From Paraburkholderia caballeronis (lineage in GTDB: Bacteria > Pseudomonadota > Gammaproteobacteria > Burkholderiales > Burkholderiaceae): a stretch of DNA of 64,000 nt. This document shows, piece by piece, positions 46,462 to 58,400 of the stretch. The stretch spans positions 434,001 to 498,000 of the forward strand of contig NZ_FNSR01000002.1 in the NCBI RefSeq assembly GCF_900104845.1, written 5' to 3'. A program made the position numbers and the translations under genes. The notes beneath the pieces were generated by a model that was given only the letters and a program-made list of their open reading frames with translations, did no database searches and was not told the origin of the DNA. Each line of letters starts with the position of its first letter. Position 1 is the first letter of the stretch.

Positions 46462-49400
46462 TCAGAACTGATACCCGACATGCAGACTCCCCTGCTGCGC
46501 CGACGCATGCGTGGTGTTGACGATCCCGTCATAGCTCACCGACACCGACAGGTGCTTCGCCGGATGCATCGTCACCCCGGCGCCTACCGTCAGATACCCG
46601 CGCGGCAGGCTCGTCCCCGGCGCGGTGAACTGCGTGCCGTCCTGCGAGGCCACGCTCACCGCCCGGTTCGCGTCCAGCAGTTCATGCGCATACGACAGCC
46701 GCACCTGCACGTTCACCGGCTTCAGCGCGTCGCCGAACGCACGGTCCAGCGTCACCCCCACATACGGTTGAAGGCTGCGCACGTTGTCCGTGCCGACGTT
46801 CAGGTCCTGTCCGCCCGCGCCGCTCTCACCGAAGCCGTTCGCATGGAAATACGCATAACGCAGTCCGATGCGCGGCGTCACCGTCACGCTGCCGAACGTC
46901 ATCGGCAGACTCGCCTGGCCGCCCACGTTGAACTCCTGTCCCATGTGATCGCCTTCGGCCTTGTCCGCGCCGAACGGCCGCTTCTGCGACAGGAAGTCGA
47001 GACCCGCGCCGAGCGTCGCGCCCACGTTCACCGGTCCGAACGCGCGGCCGCCGTACAGCGCCGCGCGCAGCGTGTCGGTCGAGCCGGAATCGCCGGTCAC
47101 GGATTCGTCGATATCCGCGTGATCGTAGCCGAGCGCGAGACCCGCGGTGGAATCGCCGTATTGGCGTTCGAGACCGGCGAGGAAGCCGTAGCGGTTCGAC
47201 TGGAATCCGGGGCTGCCGCCGGTGCCGCCCACCTTCGTCTGGCTGCCGGTCGCGGTGATCCAGCCGGTCGGCGTGGAACCGGTCGCGTTGGACACGCCGC
47301 CAACCCGGTCGAGCAGCGCCGAGCCCTGGGCCTGCGCGCCGAGCACGGCGGCCGTGCCCAGCGCCGTGTAGATGCTGGTGTTCGTCGGCGCGACCACGAC
47401 CGGATCGGTCGATGCCCCCGACAGCTTCAGTTCGACGTCGTTCGCGCCGTAGGAAACCGTGGGCGTGAGCGAGCCCAGGTTCGACGCGCCGGTGCTGTCG
47501 GTGCGGCTGAACGCGCCGCTCACGCCGTCCGTCGCCGACACCAGCGTGTACGACTTCGCGGTGTAGGTGCCCGGATCGTAGGTGATCGCGAGCACGCCAT
47601 TCAGCGTCGCGCTGCCGTTGACCTTCAGCGACGATGCGGCAGTCGGGCTGACCTCGATCGACAGCGTTGCATTCGACGACTGCGTGTAGTTGCCGCCGAT
47701 CGTCAGCGTGCCGATCGAGCCGCCCGGCGCGACGATGCCGTCGTTCGCGACGTCGCCGCCGATGGTGCCGTGGCCGCGCAGCGTGCCGCCCGCGTCGACC
47801 GCCGCGTTGCCGCCGAGCACCGCCTGCGGGTTGTCGATGTCGCCGACCTCGAACTCGCCGCCGGCCACTTCGGTCGTGCCGGTAAACGCCGCGCTGTTGC
47901 CGGTCACGATCAGCGTGCCGGTGCCCTGCTTGACCAGCCGGCCAGAACCGGAGAATGCGCCGCCGAAGCTGCCGCCCGCGTCGGACAGCGTCAGCGTGCG
48001 GCTGCCGAGGCTCACCGCGCCGTTGCCCGCGACGTTGCGGATCGATGCGCCGGTCGTCGTGGCCGAGATGTCGAACGTGCCGTTGACCGTCAAGCCGCTC
48101 GACTGCGCGACGCTGCCCGCGCCAGACAGCGCGAGCGATGCGCCGTTCGCGATCGTCGTGCCGCCGGTATAGGTGTTCGCGCCGGACAGCGTCTGTGTGC
48201 CGCCGTTCACCCCCACGCCACCGCTGCCGCCGATGGTCCCGCTGAACGCGCCGCTCGCGTGGGTCAAGGTCAGCGTCTGGCTGCCGAGGTTGACGGTGCC
48301 ACTGCCCGACAGCGCCTGGATCGACGCGCCGCCGCTCGTCGCGGAGAGGTCGAGCGTGCCGTTGTCGGTCACGCCGCTGGACTGCGCGATGCCGCCCGCG
48401 CCCGACAACGCCAGCGTGCCGCCGCTGATCGTCGTCGCGCCGGTGTAGGTATTCGCGCCGCTGAGGGTCTGTGTGCCGCCGGCCAGCGTCACAGCACCCG
48501 CGCCGCCGATCCCGCCGGCGAACGTGCCGGCGCCGTTCGTGAGCGTGAGATCCTTTGCGCCGAGATTCACGGCGCCGCCCCCGGACAGGCTCGCGATCGA
48601 CGCGCCAGCGGTCGTGCCGGAGATATCCAGCACGCCGTTGTCAGCCACACCGCTCGACCTGGCGATGCTGCCCGAGCCAGCCAGCGCAAGCGTCGACCCG
48701 CCGGCAACGTTCGTTGCGCCGGTGTAAGTGTTCGTGCCCGACAACGCCTCGGCGCCCGCGGTGACGGCAAGGCCGCCGGTGCCACCGATCGTGCCGCTGA
48801 ACGTGTCCCCCGCCTGGGTCAGCGTCAGCGTCTGGCCGCCGAGGTTCACGCTGCCGTTGCCCGTCAGGCTCGTAACCGACGCGCCGGCCGCCGTGCCGGC
48901 AATGTCGAACGTGCCGTTGTCCGTCACGCCTGAAGACGCGGCCACCGACCCGTTGCCGGTCAGCGTCAGGGTGCCGCCTGCCGCGATGGCTGTCGCGCCG
49001 GTGTACCCGTTCGTGCCCGAGAGGATTTCATTGCCCGTGGAAACCGTCAGGCCGCCAGCACCGAGGATCTGGCCGCCGAAGCTGCCGCCCGACAAGGTGA
49101 GCCCCTGGCTGCCCACCGTCACGCTGCCGCTGCCCGACAGCGACGTGATCGCGCCTTCGATCTGCAGCGAGCCGTTGTCCACCACGTTCGCGAGGATGAT
49201 GTTGCCCGCGTTGGACAGCACCAGCGTCGCGCCGCTGTCGATCGTCGTAGCGCCGGTGTAGGTGCTGATGCCGGTGAGCGTTTCGGTGCCGCCCTGCAGC
49301 GTCAGCCCGCCGGTGCCCGCGATCGCGCCGCCGAACGTCCCGCTCGCGTCGGTCAGCGTCAGGGTCTGGTCGCCGAGGTTCACGCTGCCGTTGCCGGACA

Positions 49401-52400
49401 GGCTCGCGATCGACGTGCCGGCGGTCGTGCCGGAAATGTCGAGCGTACCGCTGTCGGCGATGCCGCTCGAATCCGCGATGCTACCGCTGCCCGACAGCGC
49501 GAGCGTCGCGCCGCTGCCGATCGTCGTCGCGCCGGTGTAGCCGTTCGCGCCGCTCAACGTTTCGGTGCCGCCGCTCAACGTCACGCCGCCGGTGCCGCCG
49601 ATGGCTCCGCTGAACGTGCCGCTCGCGCCGGTCAGCGTGAGCGTCCGGGCGCCGAGGTCCACCGCGCCAGAGCCGGACAGCTTCGTGATGGATGCGCCGG
49701 CTGTCGTGCCGGAGAGGTCCAGCGTGCCATTGTTCGTCACGCCGCTGGACTGCGCGATGCTGCCCGCGCCAGCCAGGGTCAGCGTGCCGCCGCTGCCGAT
49801 CGTCGTCGCGCCGGTATAGCCGTTCGCGCCGCTCAACGTTTCGGTGCCGCCGTTCACCGTGACGTTGCCCGTGCCGCCGACGGTCCCGCTGAACGTGCCG
49901 CTTGCATGGGTCAGCGTGAGCGATTGGGTACCGAGGTTGACCGCGCCGTTGCCCGTGAGGCTCGCGATCGATGCGCCGTTCGTCGCGCTGCCAATGTTGA
50001 ACGTACCGTTATCGGTCACGCCGCTCGACGGTGCGATGCTGCCGGTACCCGACAGGGCGAGCGCCGCGCCGCTGCCGATCGTCGTCGCGCCCGTGTAGGT
50101 GCTCGTCCCCGACAGCGTCTGCGTGCCGCTGCTCAACGTCACGCCGCCCGTGCCATCAATGACCCCGTTGAATACACCGCCCGCGTCGGTCAGCGTGAGT
50201 GATTGCGCACCGAGTGCGACCGCGCCGCTGCCTGCGAGGCTCGCGACCGAAGCGCCGGCTGTCGTGCCCGAAATATCGAAGGTGCCGTTGTCGGTCAGGC
50301 CGCGGGACTGCGCGATGCTGCCGGCACCGGCCAGGACCAGCGTACTGCCGTTGCCGATCGTCGTCGCGCCGGTATAGCCGTTCGCGCCGCTCAATGTTTC
50401 GGTGCCGCCGTTCACCGTCACGCTGCCCGTGCCGCCGATGGCTCCGCTGAACATACCGTTCGCATCGGTCAGCGTGAGCGACTGCGTGCCGAGGTTGACT
50501 GCGCCGGCGCCCGCGAGGCTCGCGATCGATGCGCCGTTCGTCGTACTGGAGATATCGAACGTACCGCTATTGGCGACGCCGCCCGAATCCGCGATGCTGC
50601 CCGTACCCGACAGTGTCAGCGTCGTGCCGCTGCCGATCGTCGTCGCGCCCGTGTAGGTGTTCGTCCCCGACAGCGTTTCCGCGCCGCCCGCGAGCACGAG
50701 GCCGCCGGTACCGGCAATCGCACCGCCGAACGTGCCGTTCGCAGCGGAGAGCGTCAGCGTCTCGCTGCCGAGATTCACGCCGCCGTTGCCCGCGAGGCTC
50801 GTGACCGACGCGCCGGCTGTCGTGCCCGCAATGTCGAACGTGCCGTTGTCCGTCACGCCGGACGACGCCGCCACCGACCCGCTGCCCGTCAGCGCAAGCG
50901 AACCGTCTGCCGCGATGGTCGTCGCGCCGGTGTACGCGTTCGCGCCCGACAATGTTACGGTGCCGCCCGAGACCGTCAGCCCGCCGTCACCGAGAATCCG
51001 GCCATCGAAGCTGCCGCCCGACAAGGTGAGACCCTGGCTGCCCACCGTCACGCTGCCGCTGCCCGACAGCGACGTGATCGCGCCTTCGATCTGCAACGAG
51101 CCATTGTCGACCACGTTCGCGAGCATGATGTTGCCCGCGTTGGACAGCACCAGCGTCGCGCCGCTGTCGATCGTCGTGGTGCCGGTGTAGGTGCTGACGC
51201 CGGTGAGCGTTTCGATCCCGCCCTGCAGCGTCACGCCGCCGGTGCCGGCGATCGTGCCGCCGAACGTGCCGCTCGCGTCGGTCAGCGTCAGGGTCTGGTT
51301 GCCGAGGTTCACGCTGCCGTTGCCCGACAGGCTCGTGATCGACGCACCCTGCGTGGTGCCGGAAATATCGAACGTGCCGCTGGTGGCCACATCGCTTGAA
51401 TCCGCGATGCTGCCCGCCCCCGACAGGGCAAGCGTCGTGCCACTGTTGATCGTCGTCGCGCCGGTATACGCGTTGGTTCCGGACAGCGTCTGCGTCCCGC
51501 CGCTCAACGTCACGCCGCCGGCGCCGCCGATCGCTCCGCTGAACGCGCCGTTCGCGTTCGTCAGCGTGAGCGACTGCGCGCCCAGGCTGACCGCGCCGCT
51601 GCCGGCGAGGCTCGTGATCGCTGCGCCGTCCGTCGTCCGGGAGATATCGAGCGTGCCGTCGTCGGTCACGCCGCTGGACTGCGCGATGCTGCCGCTGCCA
51701 GCCAGCGCCAGGGTGCCGCCGTTGCCGACCGTTGTCGCGCCGGTGTAGCCGTTCGCACCCGACAGCGTCTGCGTCCCTGCGCTCACCGTCACGCCGCCCG
51801 TGCCGCCAATGGCTCCGCTGAATGTGCTGCTCGCGTCGGTCAGCGTGAGCGACTGCACGCCGAGGTCGACTGCGCCATTGCCCGCGAGGCTGGCGACCGA
51901 AGCGCCGCTCGTCGTGCCGGAAATATCGAACGTGCCGTTGTCGGTCACGCCGCTGGATTGCGCGATGCTGCCGGTGCCGGTCAGGGCCAGCGTGCTGCCG
52001 CTGCCGATCGACGTCACGCCCGTATAGGTGTTCGTCCCACTCAACGTCTGCGTCCCGCCACTCACCGTCATCCCACCCGCGCCGCCAATCACCCCCCTGA
52101 AAACATCGCCCGCATCGGTCAGCGTGAGCAGTTGCGCGCCGAGGTCGACCGTGCCGCTGCCCGCGAGGCTTGCAACCGAAGCGCCGGCGGTCGTGCCGGC
52201 GATATCGAACGTGCCGTTATCGGTCAGGCCGCTCGACCGCGCGATGCTGCCGCTGCCCGTGAGCGCGAGCGTGCCGTCCGCGATCGTCGTCGCGCCCGTG
52301 TAGGTGTTCACGCCGGTCAGCGTCAGCATGCCCGCGTCGCGCTTCTCCAGCGCGCCCGCGCCGGACAGCACGCCGGACTGCGTGGCGCTGTCGCCTGCGG

Positions 52401-55400
52401 CGACGTCCGCGGCGAGCGTCGCGTTATCCGACACGCCGATCGCATTGCCAATCGTTACGCCATTCGCATAGTCGAGGACCGAGTCGCCCGTCACCGCGAC
52501 GCTTGCGCCACCGAACACGTTGTCGTTGCCGAGGCCGAGCGTCACGCCCGCAATCTCGATTGTCCCCGTGAAGTTCGAGTTGTCGCCCGTGAGCAGCAGC
52601 ACGCCCGCGCCGCCGATCGTATAGCTGCCCGTTCCGCTGATCGCACCGCTCTCGGTGGCCGTGCCGCTGGTCACCGACAGGATCGTCGCGCCGTCGATCA
52701 CGAGGCGGTTGGCGACGTCCAGTCCACTGGCGAGCGAGAGCGTCGTGCCGTCTTCGAGCGTGATCACGCCGGTGCCGGCCGCCTGGTTGTTCGTGAGCGC
52801 GAGCGTGCCCGCGTTCACCGTCGTGCCGCCGGAGTAGGTGTTTGTGTTGCTCAGCGTGAGCGTGCCGGTGCCGTTCTGCGCGAGCGAGCCCGCGCCCGAC
52901 ACCTTGCCGCTGAAGCCGACGTCGTTCGTGTGATTGAACGCGAGCGTGCCGTCATCCGTCACGTCGCCGGTAATCGAGCCGGTCGTGCCGCCGTCGCCGA
53001 TCTGCAGCGTGCCGTTCGCGATCGTCGTGCCGCCCGAGTAGGTGTTCGCGCCGGTCAGCTTGAGCGTGCCGGTGCCGTTCTGCGCGAGCAAACCCGCGCC
53101 CGACACCTTGCCGCTGAAGCTGACGTCGTTCGTGCGATCGAATGCGAGCGTGCCGTTATCCGTCACGTCGCCCGCAAGCGAGCCGGTCGTGCCGCCGTTG
53201 CCGATCTGCAGCGTGCCGTTCGTGATGGTCGTGCCGCCGGAATAGGTGTTCGTACCCGTCAGCGTTGCGACACCAGCGCCCTGCTTGACGATCCCGCCGG
53301 TGCCTTCGATCGTGCCGCCAAAGCTCGCGTTGTCTCCGTCGCCGAACGTCAGCGCGTGCGCACCAAGATTGACGGTCGTGCCAGCCGCACCGGACAGCGC
53401 GCCGATGGTCTGGTTCGCGCCCGATGCGCTGATGTCGAAGCCCGCGCCCGTTGCGGCCAGCGTGATATTGCCCATCGCCGCGAGCGAGCCGCCCGCGCCG
53501 AGCGCGAGCGTGCCGGCATTGACCGTTGTGCCGCCCGTGAAGGTATTCGTGCCGGACAGCGTCTCGGTGCCCGTCCCCTGCTTGACGATGCCGCCCGTGC
53601 CCGCGATCGTGCCACCGAAGGTCTGGTCGTTCGCGTCGCCCATCGTCAGCGTATTCGCGCCGAGCACCACCACCGTGCCGGCCGCGCCCGCGAGCGCGCC
53701 GATCGCCTGCGCGGTGGTTGCGCCACTGAGGTCGAGGGCCGTTCCCACGTTCGCGAGATCGACGGTGCCGGTCCCCGACAGCGAACCGCCCGTGCCGATC
53801 GCGATCGTGCCGGCATCGACCGTCGTACCGCCGGTGAAGGTGTTCGCACCGGTCAGCGTCTCGGTGCCCGTGCCCTGCTTGACGATGCCGCCCGTGCCGG
53901 TGATCGCGCCGCCGAAGGTATGGTCGTTCGCGTCGCCCATCGTCAGCGTATTCGCGCCGAGCGACACCGCCGTGCCGGCTGCGCCCGCGAGCGCGCCGAG
54001 TGTCTGCGCAGTGGTCGCGCCGCGGAGGTCGAGTGTCGTCCCTGCGTTCACGAGATCGACAGTACCGGTCGCCGACAGCGAGCCGCCCGCGCCAAGCGCG
54101 AGCGTGCCGGCGTTAATCGTCGTGGTGCCGGTATAGGTATTCGCGCCGGACAGCGTCTCGGTGCCCGCCCCCTGCTTGACGATGCCGCCCGTGCCGGTAA
54201 TCGCGCCGCCGAACGTTTCGTTACCCGAATCACCCAACGTGAGACTGTTGCCGCCGAGCTTGACCGTCGAGCCGGCCACGCCGGACAGGCCGCCGATGGT
54301 CTGCGCCGCGCCGGCGCCGCTGATGTCGAAGCTCGCGCCCGTGTTCGCGAGGTTCACGTCGGTTGCGGCCGCGAGGCTGCCGCCCGTGCTGATCGCGAGC
54401 GTGCCGGCATCAACCGTCGCGCTGCCGGTGAAGGTGTTCGCGGCGGTCAGCGCCGCGGTGCCGCTGCCCTGCTTGACGATCCCACCCGTGCCTTCGATCA
54501 CGCCGCCGAAGTTCTGATTGCCCAGGTTGCCGAACGTGAGGTCGTTGCCGCCGAGGTCGACCATCGAGCCGGCTGCGCCTGACAGCCCGCCGATCGTCTG
54601 CGGCGTGGTCGCGCCCGTGAGGCTGAGGGTCGCGCCCGCGTTCGCGAGATTCACGCTGCCGGTGGACGCGAGCGAGCCGCCCGCGCCGAGCGCGAGCGTG
54701 CCCGCGTTAATCGTCGTGCCACCGGTGTAAGTGTTCGTGCCGGTCAGCGTTTCGGTGCCGCTGCCCTGCTTGACGACCGCGCCCGTGCCGCCGATCGCGC
54801 CGCCGAAGGTATGGGTGTTCCCGTCGCCAAACGTGAGGTCGTTGCCGCCGAGACTGACCGTCGTACCAGCCACGCCGGACAGTGCGCGGATCGCCTGGTC
54901 CGCGCCCGACGCGCTGATGTCGAAGCCCGCGCCCGTTGCACCGAGCGCGACACTGCCCGTCGTCGCAAGCGAGCCGCCCGCGCCCAGCGCGAGCGTGCCG
55001 GCATTGACGGTCGTGCCGCCCGTAAAGGTGTTCGCGCCGGTCAGCGTCTCGGTGCCGGCACCCTGTTTGACGAGGCCGCCCGTGCCCACGATCGCACCGC
55101 TGAAGGTCTGATTGCCCGCGTCGCCCATCGTCAACGTATTCGCACCGAGCAATACTGCGGTACCAGCCGCGCCCGCGAGCGCGCCGATCGTCTGCGCGGT
55201 GGTCGCGCCGTTGAGGTCGAGCGCCGTCCCCGCGTTCGCGAGATCGACGGTGCCGGTCCCTGACAGCGAACCGCCCGCGCCGATTGAGAGCGTGCCGGCA
55301 TTAATGGTTGCACCGCCGGTAAAGGTATTCGCACCCGTCAGCGTCTCCGTGCCCGCGCCCTGTTTGACGAGGCCGCCCGTGCCTTCGATCGCACCGCCGA

Positions 55401-58400
55401 AGGTATGGCTGCTCGCGTCGCCGAACGTGAGTCCGTTGCCGCCGAGATCGAGCATCGAACCAGCCGCGCCGGAAAGACTGCCGATGGTCTGCGCCGCGCC
55501 GGCGCCGCTGATGTCGAAAATCGCACCCGCTGCGCCGAGATCGACATTGCCGGTCGTTGCGAGCGAGCCGCCCGCGCCAAGCGCGAGCGTGCCGGCGTTA
55601 ATCGTCGTGGTGCCGGTATAGGTATTCGCGCCGGACAGCGTTTCGGTACCCGCTCCCTGCTTGACGATGCCGCCCGAACCGGTGATCGCGCCACCGAACG
55701 TTTCGTTACCCGAATCACTCAACGTGAGGCTGTTGCCGCCGAGGTTGACCGTCGAGCCGGCTGCGCCCGACAGGCCGCCAACCGTCTGCGGCGTGGTCGC
55801 GCCAGCGAGGTTGAGGGTCGCGCCGGCATTCGCGAGATTCACGCTGCCGGTGGACGCGAGCGAGCCGCCCGCGCCGATCGCGAGCGTGCCGCCTTCGACC
55901 GTCGTGCCACCCGTGAAGGTGTTCGTACCCGTCAGCGTCTCGGTGCCGGCGCCCTGCTTCACGATCCCGCCCGTGCCGCCGATCGCGCCACCGAAGGCGC
56001 GGCCGGCCCCGTCGCCGAACGTGAGGTCGTTGCCGCCGAGACTGACCGTCGTGCCGGACACACCGATCAGTGCACCGATCGTCTGGCTCGCACCCGATGC
56101 GCTGATGTCGAAGCCCACGCCCGTTACGGCCAGCATGATATTGCCCGTCGTCGCGAGCGAGCCGCCCGCGCCAAGCGCGAGCGTGCCGGCGTTAATCGTC
56201 GTGGTGCCGGTATAGGTATTCGCGCCGGACAGCGTCTCGGTGCCCGCTCCCTGCTTGACGATGCCGCCCGTGCCGGTAATCGCGCCGCCGAAGGCGCGGC
56301 CGGCCCCGTCGCCGAACGTAAGGTCGTTGCCGCCGAGACTGACCGTCGTGCCGGCCGCACCGATCAGCGCGCCGATCGTCTGGCTCGCACCCGATGCGCT
56401 GATGTCGAAGCCCGCGCCCGTTGCGCCGAGTGCGACACTGCCCGTCGCCGCGAGCGAGCCGCCCGCGCCGAGTGCCAGCGTGCCGGCACTGACGGTCGTG
56501 CCGCCCGTGTAGGTATTCGCGCCAGTCAGTGTCTCGATGCCGACGCCCTGCTTGACGATCCCACCGGTGCCTCCGATCGTGCCGCCGAAGGTCTGGCTGG
56601 TCGCGTCGTTCAATGTCAGCGTGCGCGCGCCGAGCGACACCGCCGTGCCGGCCACGCCTGCCAGCGCGCCGATCGTCTGGTTTGCGCCCGACGCGCTGAT
56701 GTCGAAACCAGTGCCTGCTCCCGAGAGATTGACGCTGCTTGCCGGTGCGAGCGAGCCGCCCGCGCCCAGCGCGAGCGTACCCGCGTTGATCGTCGTCCCG
56801 CCGGCATAGCTATTCGCACCCGAGAGCGTGACGGTGGCCGCGCCGTTCTTGGCGAGGCCGCCCGCGCCTGAGATCGCGCTGATAAGGCTCATCGCATTGC
56901 CGCCGCCGAGCGTCAGTGCGTCGCCTGTACCGACCGTGATCTGGTTCGCAATCGTGACGGCCGCGCTGCTGTCGAGCGTCGCGTTGCCGCCGACCGTCAG
57001 CGTTCCCGTACCGAGTGCCCCATTGCTGCCAACGACGATCGCGCCCGCGTTGAGTTGGGTGCCGCCGACATACGCATTCACTCCCGCGAGTGTCACGGTC
57101 GCCAAGCCGCTCTTGACGAGGCCGCCCGCGCCCGAGATCGTGCCGCCGATCGCCATCGTGTTGCCGCCGCCGAGCGTCAGCGTGTCGCCCGAACTGACCA
57201 CAACCGGGTTCGCGATGTTCAGGCCGGGCGCGCTGCTGTCGAGCGTCGCGTTGCCGCCGACCGTCAGCGTGCCGGTGCCGAGCGCCGCGTTGTTGCCGAC
57301 GACGATCTCGCCGGCGTTGAGGTGGGTGCCGCCCGAGTAGGTGCTCGCGCCGGAGAGCGTCGTCGTCCCGGCACCGCTTTGCGTCACACTGCCGGTGCCG
57401 GTGATCTGCTGCGTAAAGCTGAGACTGCCGCTGCCCTGCATGAAATTGATCGCACCGTTGCTGGCGATCGACGTAATTCCCGTCACGCTCGCCGCCGCGT
57501 CGCCGACGTTCAGCGTGCCGTTGCTGTTGATGGTGAAGATTGCGCCGCTACCGAAATTCAGCGTCCCAGACAGGTCAAGGACGCCGGCACCGCCGCTACC
57601 GCCCTGGCCGAGACCGGAAGCGGGACCTCCGGCAGTACCAGCCGCCCCACCGAGAACCAGATTGCCCGAGTTGCCGATGTTGATTGAACTGTCAACGCTG
57701 ACGCTGACAGTACCACTACCGCCGTTGCCCCCAGTTTCGTAAAGCCCACCACCACCATGACCACCACCGCCGCCGCCGCCGCCGCTTCCACCGACAAGGA
57801 GCGTGCCGAAAACCGTCATGCTTGCGCTATTGACGAGATTCAGTGTGCCATTGCCACCATTCCCACCATTGCGTCCGCCGGAGGCACCTCCACCGCCTCC
57901 CCCACCGCCACCGATGAGCACGGAGTCGTTGACAGTCAATTGGGCACCATTAACCGTCAGTATGCCAGCGGATCCAGATGCACCCGCAGCAGTGTCGCCG
58001 CCGCCGCCGCCGCCGCCGCCAACACCGACGTAACCATAGGTTTGCGAAACGGATAACGTGCCTGAGCTTGCGGTCCCCGGACTGTTCCCGTTGATATCCA
58101 CAACGGCTGCACCGTTGCTGGCGCCAGCACCACCGCCAGCGCCACCGATGGCGCCACCGCCGCCCCCAGTGAAGCCGCTTCCGCCAGATCCGCCGCCGCC
58201 ACCGCCGCTGCCGCCTGCGCCCGAGTCATCGTCCCAGCTGAAGCCTGCTCCGCCACCGCCGCCGCCGCCGCCGCCGCCGTTACCACCGTCAGCGCCGCCA
58301 GCGCCGCCACCACCGGTTATGGCTCCCCCGCCACCGGCGCCGCTACCACTGTTCGGATCGGTATTTTCAAGGCCAGAGCCTCCTCCTCCTCCGCCGCCGC

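Noticed and set aside
45796..48933. A 1045-codon plus-strand open frame opposite the autotransporter, and others such as 51958-54582
   Set aside because: They are stop-free only because the repeat gene uses a narrow codon set; their products are Arg/Ala-rich without known motifs, and the minus-strand gene is unmistakable.
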